NCBI GenBank assembly: GCA_920105805.1
Contig: CAKKTI010000373.1
Coordinates: 1-21,819 of the forward strand
Length of the DNA stretch: 21,819 nucleotides
Reading direction: 5' to 3'
From: Condylostoma magnum
Lineage: Eukaryota > Ciliophora > Heterotrichea > Heterotrichida > Condylostomatidae
The notes beneath the pieces were generated by a model, which was not told the DNA's origin, searched no databases, and saw nothing but the letters and a program-made list of their open reading frames with translations. Shown here one piece after another: positions 1-10,100 of this stretch. A program made the translations under genes and the position numbers. Position 1 is the first letter of the stretch. Each line of letters begins with the position of its first letter.

Positions 1-1105
1 TGATGGAGAAATTCATCATCAGAAAATGGATAATTTGTTCATTTCTTCAAAATTTAAAGAGATTTAACAAGTACTTATATTTAGAGAATGCTTTAAGCTC
101 ATGGGTAGTTATTTTATTGGTTTATTTGAGTGAATTTTGTACATAATTGATTGATAAGTTTTAAGGTAAAATGTTGATAAGGAAGAAATGATAAAAAGGT
201 GGATGACTTTATGGTCAATCAAGAAAACAAAATAAGAAAGAATAGGCTTAGCTATATTCAAAATGAACATATGCTCTATTAATTGATTTATCATTGATAT
301 GCTTTGAATTGTTTATAGATGGGAAGCTTTCAAATTAAGCATAATATATATTAAATCTTCCCTATTTTAGTTGTCTATGATCTTTACAATATATTCGTCA
401 GAAGGTTTGACTACGTAATTTCAGTAAAGCTTCATCTCTCTATAAGAACTTTAAGCTCCTATAAGATCAAAGCTACATAACACTGAAGGAATTATAGCAA
501 ACATTGAAAGGTAAACTAAAGTCAACTAGATTTTAAATAAAAAGTACTGAAATGTATTATAAAAACTTGACTATTATTTCTCATAAGCCTAACATGCCTA
601 TAGAATAATAAGGTGAATACATATCATCTAAAGCACTTAGATCATTAAGCTAAATCTCCTATATAAGCTGAATTTGTAATATCTAAAACTCTCACATCAA
701 CTATAATAAGTAAACTTAAACCTATTCGGAGAAATATCATGAGCTAACTAAAACAAATTCTAAGATAATTCTCTAACTAAATTTTACTACAAGAATCAAG
801 CTTTCAAAAAAGTAGCTCTAAGACAGCTTTAACAGTGCAAATTTGAAAAACAATAAATTTTCAAGCCAAATGTAGCAAATCATAATAGAGATTAATAACG
901 CTGTATAAATAAAGCTTATAATTATGGTATAAGATACGAATGCGAATTTTTTAATGACAAGCAAAATGGTGAAGATTTCTTATACTGAAATAATGGTGTT
1001 AGATACGAGGGATAATTTAAAGGATAGAAATTTAATGGATTTGGGATTAAAATGGATTATTAAGTAATATACGGAAAGTAGTCTTGTATTACTAAAACAG
1101 TTTGA
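1..1105 (+). CDS. 5'-truncated gene with C-terminal MORN-like repeats, exon structure unresolved
   Basis: The clearest part is 920-1105, in the frame of the TGA at 1103-1105. It reads as about two degenerate MORN repeats (GIRYECEFFNDKQNG, then NNGVRYEGQFKGQKFNGFGI), with one in-frame TGA read as Trp and TAA/TAG read as Gln. MORN repeats usually bind membranes or build cortical scaffolds, so a cortical or ciliary role is an inference. Upstream, protein-like stretches change frame more than once (for example 530-700), and two 19-nt GT-AG candidates lie at 511-529 and 872-890. Several frame combinations look equally plausible in this AT-rich DNA, so I do not assign exons. The gene probably starts before the window; an ATG at 3-5 exists but is not in a convincing frame. 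Confidence is moderate for the 3' part and low for the first 500 bases. Confidence 0.4.
511..529 (+). other. candidate 19-nt intron
   Basis: GTAAACTAAAGTCAACTAG has GT-AG ends and the same length as the better supported introns in this window. It could join protein-like frames on either side, but more than one frame pairing is possible, so support is weak. Confidence 0.25.
872..890 (+). other. candidate 19-nt intron before the MORN repeats
   Basis: GTAGCAAATCATAATAGAG has GT-AG ends. Removing it would lead into the frame that encodes the MORN-like repeats. The MORN frame also looks protein-like upstream without it, so the call stays tentative. Confidence 0.3.
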
Positions 1106-1484
1106 TTATATCAGTATTAAAGGAGGAATGAAAAGAAATTTCATTAAATTTTCCTCTTTTTGTTTAATTAAATGAGAATCAAATTAGGAATTGATGTAAG
1201 TAAGATGAGATGTAGTAATACTTCCTTTGTACATTATAAGAACTCAAATCTAGTATTAGATTAAGGCTAATGAACTTCATATCATATTGGTTTAATTAAA
1301 CCGATTTAAAATGATAACAGCTTATATATTAAAAACTATATACTCGATTATGCCGTAACAATAACTACTGCTTAATCTTAAACAACTATTTAATTATGCG
1401 TGACATAATGACTCATATATCTACATAAAACCACTAAAATCTGCATATTAATCCCATCTACCCAATTTAACAAAAATATAAACC
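1106..1484. other. AT-rich intergenic region
   Basis: No convincing coding frame is seen on either strand. It contains a perfect 14-bp palindrome, GGTTTAATTAAACC, at 1289-1302, and presumably the promoter of the coiled-coil gene that starts at 1485. No RNA gene is visible. Confidence 0.5.
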
Positions 1485-3978
1485 ATGGATGAAACTACAA
1501 GAGAGTATATAAGAAGTCTAAAAGGTTAAACCCCATCCTAAATTCCTTAACAAATCCTAACCCACTAAGACTCCCTTTCCTCCCTAAACCGGTCTAAATC
1601 TCAATACTTCCGTAACAAAATATAAAAACTTAGAGTCACTTCAACTAATCAAATTCCCAACCGTATGGGAACTTTTCTCACAGGAACAGATGTATACACT
1701 CAAAAGACATCAAAACCTAAGGTCCCTAATAGAAACTACACTGATTTGCTAGAAGATATCAACAGCTTAGATTTTGGTATGAATGGCAACGAAGATGAAT
1801 TGGAGCTTATAAGACGGCGAATTGCCAGATGCCAAGTTAACTTACAGGCCAGGACTATATCAACCAATAAACTTAAGCATTAAGTAAGTGAATTAAGAGC
1901 AAAGTCTAATGCAATTGAGTAGGGATATCCCTATAGAAGGTCAACATACGCAACTGCTAAAAGAATTTTATCTAAAACTTAGTAAATAAATGTTAAAAAG
2001 GCCAAATAGGAGATAAACTAAAAACTCTATGGAAAATTTAACTCCTGAGGAAAAGTTAAAGAAATAATCACTTATTAGAACTAGTGTCATTGATCCAGAG
2101 TATCCCGAAGATATGGACTAAGCTACTGTTGAATAGATTTTTTCCAGAGATTTACAAATTCATCATATTAATTAAGAAATAACCAAACTGTAAGCCCAGT
2201 TGAAGGAAAAGGATATAGAATTATAATAATCCAAGCTGAAAGATGCTTAGATTGATAAACTAGAGGAAGAGACTATTAAGTTAAAAGAAACCATACAGAA
2301 ACAGTAGGAAAAATATGAGTAACTGTAGGATCAGTTTAGCTCGGCTAAAAATGACTGGGAGGATGAAAAAGAAACACTTGAGTTGCTTTAAAGTTCAATA
2401 ACTGAGGAGTAAGAAGCTATAAGATCTTAACTGTAGCTTAAAAACAACGAAGTAGTTGAAATTACTTAAGATATAATGTAACTGAGCAAAATAGTTAAGC
2501 AGTTAACTGGGCTTAATAAAGAATTAAATGAGAAAATTGACGTGCTTAATATAGATATGGAACAGGCTAATTAGAAATGCTATGAAGCCGAGGCAAAAGC
2601 TGCTCAAAGCGAAGAAATGGAAAATGAAATGCAGTAATACTTCCAACAGTGCCAAAAGCTATAGAAGTAAGCTAATAGGTAACAGTAGAAATATGATAAG
2701 TCTGTTGAACTACGATAAAAGCTATAACAAGCAAGTCAATAAAACTAGGAAAAACTAAGAGAAATAGCAGATTAACTGTTTTAATAGTGTTAGTAAGTTG
2801 CTTAAATCGATGATTAAGATTTATCAAGTTAAAAATCATAGATAGCAAAGCAATTATAACAACTTTCAAAATAAGTAACGGAAATAAGGTAAGATTTTAA
2901 GTAAAATACACCAGTAAGTGATTAATTCCAAGTAAATGATGAGGATTTATAGCAAAAATCTCCTTAATAACGGATTAGTGACTTAGAAGATGAAGTTAAA
3001 ATAAAGTAAAGATTAGCAAGAGAAAGCAGTGCTAAACTAGCTGCTATTCAGTCGTAATGTGATAAGCTAAAACAGGAACTGAAAAAGCAAAGACAAGAAT
3101 GCAACAATTCAATTGAAAGAGTTAATAAGAGAGCAGAGGGCTTTGAAGAGTAAAATGAGGCTTTAAGTCAACGGTTAAACAAAATAAGAAAAGTTTTAGA
3201 AGAGAAGGACGAATTGCTGCAGAAAACACAGACAAAACTAATCACTATAGAGCAGTAAGTTTAATCTAATAAGAAAAGAGCTCAGGATGCAAAAGCCCAA
3301 AGAGACGAAATTGAACAGACTTTATAAGCATTAAGGCAAAAATTAAATCAAAGCTAAATTAGTCGTAAGAATTGGGAACAACAAATGAAGCAAAGGGAAG
3401 CAAATGCTAGAAAGGTGACAAATTAACTGCAAGTTCTATAAGACGAGGTCCATAGGAGAGATACTGAAATAATTCGTCGCAACAGATAAATAAAACTAAT
3501 GGAAACGTGTGTATAGGATCAAAAGCGAATAATTGATGACTTAAGGAAAAGCATTTAAAGCAGAGTTGATGAATAAATCAGTAATACTATAAAGGATTTA
3601 GAAGTAAAAACTAAGGAAATCGAAGTACTGAAAAGTATGGTAAGGGGAGTATAGGCTGAGAATAAAGTAAAAGATGTTGATTTATCACGATACAGAAGAA
3701 GACATAACCCAGATTCTCCTATTTTACCTTCCAAAGCATCTTCTTCACGCAGTGTTGGAAGACAACAAATAGCAGATGATAGGATATTCAACCAAATAGC
3801 AGCAACAATAGAAAAAATACTAAATTTAAACAACAAAACTTAAGGATTACTAGAAAAGGAGGATTTAAGCTATAACGACCTTGGCCTAAAATCCCTGCCT
3901 AAAGGAAATTTGCTGGATAATCTCAGAAGGATTCACTACGAAAAATTGAACAATATCATAGACCAACTAAGCAACTGA
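1485..3978 (+). CDS. long coiled-coil protein (about 824 aa)
   Basis: Starts at ATG 1485 (MDETTREYIRSLKG) and ends at TGA 3976-3978. Residues about 1-230 are Ser/Thr-rich and basic. From about residue 230 to 750 the protein is almost continuous heptad-rich coiled coil, dense in Glu, Lys and Gln, with most Gln written TAA or TAG. A Ser-rich basic segment (RYRRRHNPDSP, then SKASSSRS) precedes the last 80 residues, which form a predicted short helical end. One frame change between 1884 and 2001 is best explained by a 19-nt intron at 1982-2000; with it removed the CDS is a whole number of codons (825). An alternative 16-nt intron at 1884-1899 gives the same frame change. The architecture resembles centrosomal, basal-body or axonemal coiled-coil proteins, but I recognise no specific family. 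It converges on the gp78-like gene, with roughly 50-70 bases between the two ends. Confidence 0.8.
1982..2000 (+). other. predicted 19-nt intron in the coiled-coil gene
   Basis: GTAAATAAATGTTAAAAAG has GT-AG ends and restores the reading frame between the N-terminal part (frame of ATG 1485) and the long coiled coil (frame of TGA 3976). A 16-nt alternative, GTAAGTGAATTAAGAG at 1884-1899, would also restore it. The 19-nt choice is preferred because two other frame changes in the window also fit exactly 19 nt and the skipped-over residues remain helical. Confidence 0.55.
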
Positions 3979-4028
3979 ATGCCAGAAAGAGTCTTCACAT
4001 AATCGTAGCTAGTCCAAGCCTGTAATAA

Positions 4029-5378
4029 CTAATCTTTTTCGAAGTCACTGCCAAGCAAGAAAAGACTTACAAAACATGAGCTTATAAACTCCTTAGAAAA
4101 ACTAGGAAACTTAAATTTCGATAACTCTCTTAACTAATTTATTTAACCTTGTGCTAGTAAATTCTCAATTGTTGCATCCACTTACCCATATCTCTACAGT
4201 TATTGTCTTATAACCTCAAGATTCATTTCAGGGAAAATTTCTTGTACTTATTGCACTCCAACGTCAACGTTAAACTACTGATTAACAAACGGCAGAAATC
4301 CTTCTAGTCTTATATTATTCGGTTGCTAAGGTATCTCTTCCTGATTCATAAACACTTGCTTGCATAGAGGACATGTTCTTTGAATGTTTATAAACATTCA
4401 CCTGCGAATACACTCTATATGGATGACATGCTGGCATGGAAGTTAACAGCTGTCTTGGGATTTTAAACTTTCCCAGCATATACTACAATCTTAGTCATTT
4501 AGCTTCTGTATTTCTTCTTGACTCAACGCAGGGAATCTGGTGTGGAAGGTCTCCATTGATGATGTATATGCTCTATATCTCCTTACATTGCCGATGAATT
4601 CACATACGAGGGATTAGAGTTTAACAAGCACAAAGAACTGTAAAGGATTTGCGGAAAGTCAGTTGCCGTACTCGTTAGAAAGATGAATTCATTACACAAC
4701 TTTGATAAAATTTGTTGTTAAATCAGACTTAATTTCTAATTGATCTTAGGCTAAATTTGAAAAGCTGTAAATTTATATCACTGATTCTACTAAAACTATA
4801 ATCCCTTCATAGCTTATAAGTAAAAGCATGTACCATCCAGCCTCATATAACAGATATAAAGTGATATTCACAAAGCATAGAGCTTAAATCAAAATAATCT
4901 TTGTAAATAAGCTTAAGTTTATTAAATTATTGTTCTTTATACGATCTTTTATTATTGCAGACCCCGATATCAAGCAAGAATAGGTCGTATATATTGTTCC
5001 CCATATCAAAACTTCCAAAGAGTTGCATTTTTGGCTTCCTGTGATTATTACAAAGAACTGTAAAGGCATGTTTTCATTGAATAATCTGTCTATTATTGTT
5101 CGTATCTCGTTCTAATCCAAGCTTCCTAATACCGCTTGCAATTAGACGCGGAAACTCATTACTAGAAACACTAGGATCGAGGCTAGGATAAAAATAGAGT
5201 TGAGTAAGGAATATTAGCTGTTGTTAAGAGCCAAAACAATATCTAGCAGGTTTGATTGGCTTATGGATGGAATGATTGTTGATAGTCATATACCAGTTAT
5301 CACAATAAGGGATGAAAAGGTGAAATAGTTAGAGGAAATACAGCGAGAAATGAAAGCTACTATTTACTATAGTGTCAT
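4029..5378 (-). CDS. gp78/AMFR-like ER membrane RING-CUE ubiquitin ligase
   Basis: Predicted RING-H2 E3 ligase of the ER membrane, acting in ER-associated degradation. Start is ATG at 5378-5376 (MTLQQIVAFISR). Residues about 10-270 hold several hydrophobic segments, so the protein is polytopic. A RING-H2 domain begins at residue 298 (CSICWESLKSQDSCQLPCQH, then HIECIRRW and CPLC); the Trp in IRRW is written TGA (minus-strand codon at 4400-4398). A CUE domain follows at about 375-412 (VQQVQEIFPEMN, then VIRQQL and TIENLL), which binds ubiquitin. This order, membrane domain, RING-H2, CUE, is the known arrangement of gp78/AMFR. The C-terminal p97-binding helix of animal gp78 is not evident. The end is uncertain. 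I use TAG at 4029-4031, but in-frame reading reaches TGA at 3933-3935, and a possible 23-nt GT-AG intron at 4070-4048 would bring a TGA directly after the splice. Confidence 0.8.
4630..4646. repeat. 17-bp direct repeat, copy 1
   Basis: Plus-strand ACAAAGAACTGTAAAGG, identical to 5050-5066. On the minus strand both copies encode PLQFFV in the membrane part of the gp78-like protein. The copies are exactly 420 bp (140 codons) apart and in the same frame. Confidence 0.75.
5050..5066. repeat. 17-bp direct repeat, copy 2
   Basis: Identical to 4630-4646. It encodes PLQFFV within MPLQFFVIITG of the gp78-like protein; the other copy reads NPLQFFVLVK. See the linked finding. Confidence 0.75.
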
Positions 5379-5690
5379 TTTTTAATAATTAAGTGCATCG
5401 GGTATAAATTGTAAGAAAATAGAATTATATAAGAAGTTTAAAGGCTTATTATAGCTTTTAGGCCATTTTAAAGGGAAATGTTGGAAATTTATAGTCAAAA
5501 ATTTCTAAAATTAAGGTGAAAACTTATTAAGGCCAAATTGCTATTTTAAAGCCTAATTCTATTAAGGGTAATCAAATTTCATATTTTCTCTGTTTTGGTT
5601 GAATTTTATATGAAAATATTACTGAAATTTTCGATTCATTTTTACAGTAATTCATAAAATTTCCTGATGTAATATAAAATTCTATTTTAT
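5379..5690. other. AT-rich intergenic region upstream of the gp78-like gene
   Basis: No coding frame or RNA gene is recognised. It lies between the start of the gp78-like gene and the end of the unrecognised gene at 5691-6353, both on the minus strand, so it should hold the gp78-like promoter. Confidence 0.5.
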
Positions 5691-6353
5691 CTAACTATTT
5701 AAATTAAAGCAGCTTTCTTCACTGATTTTTAGTTGATTCACCTTCATATAAATTTTTTTAGCATTCTCTATCATTTCGTACTTGATCCATAAATATAGCC
5801 TCCTCCAACTTTCAGAACATTTCGCATTATGGACTGATTCTTTGCAACATTTGAAAGAAAATCTCCTATTCAGTGTTTTGGGATCTATAATGCTGAAAAT
5901 TAGCTGGTCTATATAAAGTCTAAAAAATCTTTGAGCAAATTTATCACCCATCACATAGTGAATACTTTCGGCATTGAAGCAGGTGATTTTTCTCTATATT
6001 AGCTCTTCAATGCTTCCGTCTTTTTGAAAGGCCCTTACATTCTAGCAGAAGTTGTACCAAGCCTACACAGCGTCCGAGTTACTCTAGTCAAACCCGTGGA
6101 TTCCTTTATAGCCGTCTCTTGGTATAATGTTGTAGTAAGCGAGCTTAAGGGCCTTGAAAAAGCCTCGCATCATTACAGAGTACATTGTCTCCTTCTTATA
6201 GACTCGAGATCGCATTAAACTCTGTCTTTTGCGGCTTTAAAATGATTATTAAGTTGATTTATTGGCTCTGCTTGGCTTTTTCCGTTTTTGTTCGTGTTGG
6301 AAGTTTTTGATTACTTGTGAGAAATTGTCTAATTTCCTACCATTCAGCTTCAT
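5691..6353 (-). CDS. unrecognised basic protein (about 220 aa)
   Basis: I do not recognise this protein. Start is ATG at 6353-6351 (MKLNGRKLDNFSQV). Residues 1-60 are strongly basic and rich in Lys, Arg, Gln and Ser. The rest (from about MMRGFFKALKLAYYNIIP) looks like a folded helical domain with regularly spaced aromatic residues (GFDQSNSDAVQAWYNFCQ, KFAQRFFRLYIDQLIF, SWRRLYLWIKYEM). It has no signal peptide or membrane segment. Internal codon use, with TAA/TAG for Gln and no TGA up to the end, supports it as real. The end is either TAG 5693-5691 (220 aa) or the in-frame TGA at 5654-5652, which would add 13 residues. It is on the same strand as CFAP52 upstream and the gp78-like gene downstream. 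Confidence 0.6.
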
Positions 6354-6675
6354 TTTGACCGGGGGTAACAAGGGAAAGTGAACTTACTGAACTCTTGGTA
6401 GGCTTAATCCCGTCTCAATAAGGAACACTTCTATTTCATTAGAGATTTGGGGTAGAAAAGTAGTTTGTTGCGTTTAAATTTCTTGTAGGGACATTGGAAA
6501 TATATGGAGTAAATTAATTAATATCGCAAATATGGAAAACAAAATAATCCATCCTCTCCTAATTATATCAATGAGTACATCCTCTCTTATCGCCCCAAAA
6601 CAAGGATACACTATACAAAACATTGAAATATTACTAAACTACCTGGGTTCCATCTCCAACAGCATCTTGTACATC
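6354..6675. other. intergenic region between CFAP52 and the 220-aa gene
   Basis: No gene is recognised. The first part (6568-6675) would be coding if CFAP52 terminates at TGA 6570-6568 rather than TAG 6678-6676. The remainder should contain the promoter of the minus-strand gene starting at 6353. Confidence 0.45.
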
Positions 6676-8484
6676 CTATGGCACGTCTCATATAAAAATG
6701 GCTCCTTCCGCTCCAACCGATACAAGGTGTCTTTAATCTGGGCTGAAAGTGAGCTTAACAACTGCTCCAGAATGCCCCAGGCCTTCATAGGCTACAACTC
6801 CCTCATCGTATCCCCATAATTTTACATACTAATCCTCTCCCCCTGAGGCAAAATGCTCCCCAGCGGTAGTAATAGCAAGGCTATTCACCTCTCCATCCTC
6901 CGACCCGTCCAGCATCCTAATGGGCTGTCCGTCAAAGCAGTCCCAATATGTAATTTTCCTACCCGACCCCGTGGTAATCAGCTGGGACTCATCCGGATGG
7001 TACAGCACCTGCTTGAACATAGTAGACTCAAACAAGCAGGTAAGTCTAGTGAAGTTTTTAATGTCCCATACTATGCAGGAGCCGTCGGAACTAGCGGAGA
7101 CGGCTTGTTCGCTATTGCTTCGTATTTGTATAGCCCATACTCTTCCTCGATGCTCCTTTAATGAGGCCTCCATTGTTTGGGTGTGACGGGATATGCGCCA
7201 TACTCGTACCTCCCCTTCCATACCACCTGAAACTAATCTCTGGCAATCCGAGGTTGAAGCAAGAGCAGTTACTCCGTGATGATGAGCGTCGTTTACGACA
7301 AATTGCAGTCTACCCGATTAGGGGAGAAAAGCCCGTATTTTGCCGTCGTTTCATCCAGAGAACACTGATCTGCCGTCAAAGGAAAACCCGACACAGAAGC
7401 ACTCGAGATTCGGGACTTAGATTCTAAGCAGTTCCTAGCGGTTTCTGGAGTTCCATATGCGTATATCGTTAACAGAGCAAGTCGCGAAGAGTTCGGAGTA
7501 GCCGTAGGGAAACTGTATGTCGTTGATTTTTTCGTAGTGACATGTGTTTCTAAGCTCCGGATTGAGTTGATCAGCGTCAACCCAGTATATGTTGCTTTGA
7601 CTTGTTCCGGCGAAGAAGTGAGTACCATCTGCAGTAAGGGTTATAGAGGTGACTGAACCCAGAACAGTGCAGGAGGCTTTAAGTTGTAGATTGCTTCCTA
7701 GCTTAGCAATCGTTCCATCCCCAGACCCAGCCAATAAGTCTCCGTTTGGCAGTAATGCCAAACAATTAATTCCTTGTCCTAATAACTTACGAGCTGGCCC
7801 GCATTTAGTGTATATTGCTCTGTCGATATTAATCTCAACAATATCCCCTGTTTTAGTTCCTACATAAGCAAAGCGGTCATTTGGCTCTATAATAACATTC
7901 ATGTTATTTCTTTTTAAATTCCCGAAATTGATGTCCAAACAGCTCAGTTTCTTAGCCACATAATCAGCCTCCCATATCCTCATCTTATTGTCCTATACAA
8001 TAAGTAGTTTATTGTCGTAATTATTCAAAAATTTAATTTGATTTCCCGGCTCATGCCCAATTGTCTTACCACAGAGCCCCTTTCCAGTCTGTACATCCCA
8101 AATTACCAGCATATTATCATCCTGCCCTCCTATACTGGCCAGATATTGCTCATTGGGTGAAAAATCTAGACTCTAGATGACTACTTTGTGAAGTTTAAAT
8201 CTATGAAGTTGTTCTCGCTTATAGAAGTCCCAGATTACAGCTTCTGCTTGGAATCCCATGTGAGTTTACTGGCCACTGGCCAGGTAATTACCTGAGCGTG
8301 AAATTGCAATACAGGAAACCTTCTAGTCGTGTCCTCGTAGGAAGTACTGGGTACGGGAAACTATATGGCGGATTAAAATCGTGCAACCTAGAGGAGACAC
8401 TAAGTGCTCATTATCTGGATGCAAAATCAACCCTTAATTAACCATTCCGGAAAATCCTATCACTGCGCTTAACTCTAACTCCAT
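6676..8484 (-). CDS. CFAP52: CFAP52 (WDR16), axonemal WD-repeat protein
   Basis: Cilia- and flagella-associated protein 52, a doublet-microtubule inner protein with two WD40 propellers, needed for motile cilia. Start is ATG at 8484-8482 (MELELSAVIGFSGM); no intron is needed. WD strands occur along the whole chain, for example HDQKVSCIAISRSGNYLASG, HKVVIQSLDFSPNEQYLASI, then SDGSCIVWDI, GRKITYWDCFDGQPIR and a last blade EGAIFIWDVP. The C-terminal half closely follows the human protein in motif order (EVRVWRISRHTQTMEASLKEH; YHPDESQLITTGSGRKITYW). Two Trp are TGA: SGWND (7353-7351) and FIWDVP (6690-6688). Ending at TAG 6678-6676 gives 602 aa, close to the human length of about 620 and just after the last blade. 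The next in-frame TGA, 6570-6568, would add 36 residues. Divergently paired with the NDR kinase. Confidence 0.95.
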
Positions 8485-8552
8485 TTTAATAACTGTTCTT
8501 TAAACTTGCCTATAGATGTGCTGAAATTTAAAATAATAGTTGATTTGAGAAA
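8485..8552. promoter_or_regulatory. 68-bp divergent promoter between CFAP52 and the NDR kinase
   Basis: Only 68 bases separate the two divergent ATG codons, so both promoters and both 5' UTRs must fit here or overlap the genes. The stretch is AT-rich, and no specific factor site is recognised. Confidence 0.5.
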
Positions 8553-10022
<1,470 letters not shown>

Positions 10023-10100
10023 AATTAGTTATTCTTATATATTTCGGATTATAAGTGGTATTGGAACGTAGATTTTTGTTATTAGATATAAAAATTAACA

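Noticed and set aside
3979-5690. A long plus-strand open frame following the coiled-coil gene past its TGA
   Set aside because: It is the antisense of the gp78-like gene. The minus strand shows RING and CUE domains and membrane segments, while the plus reading has no recognisable domain.
6532-7427. Plus-strand open frames over the CFAP52 3' half
   Set aside because: Shadows of CFAP52, whose minus-strand WD repeats cover the same bases.
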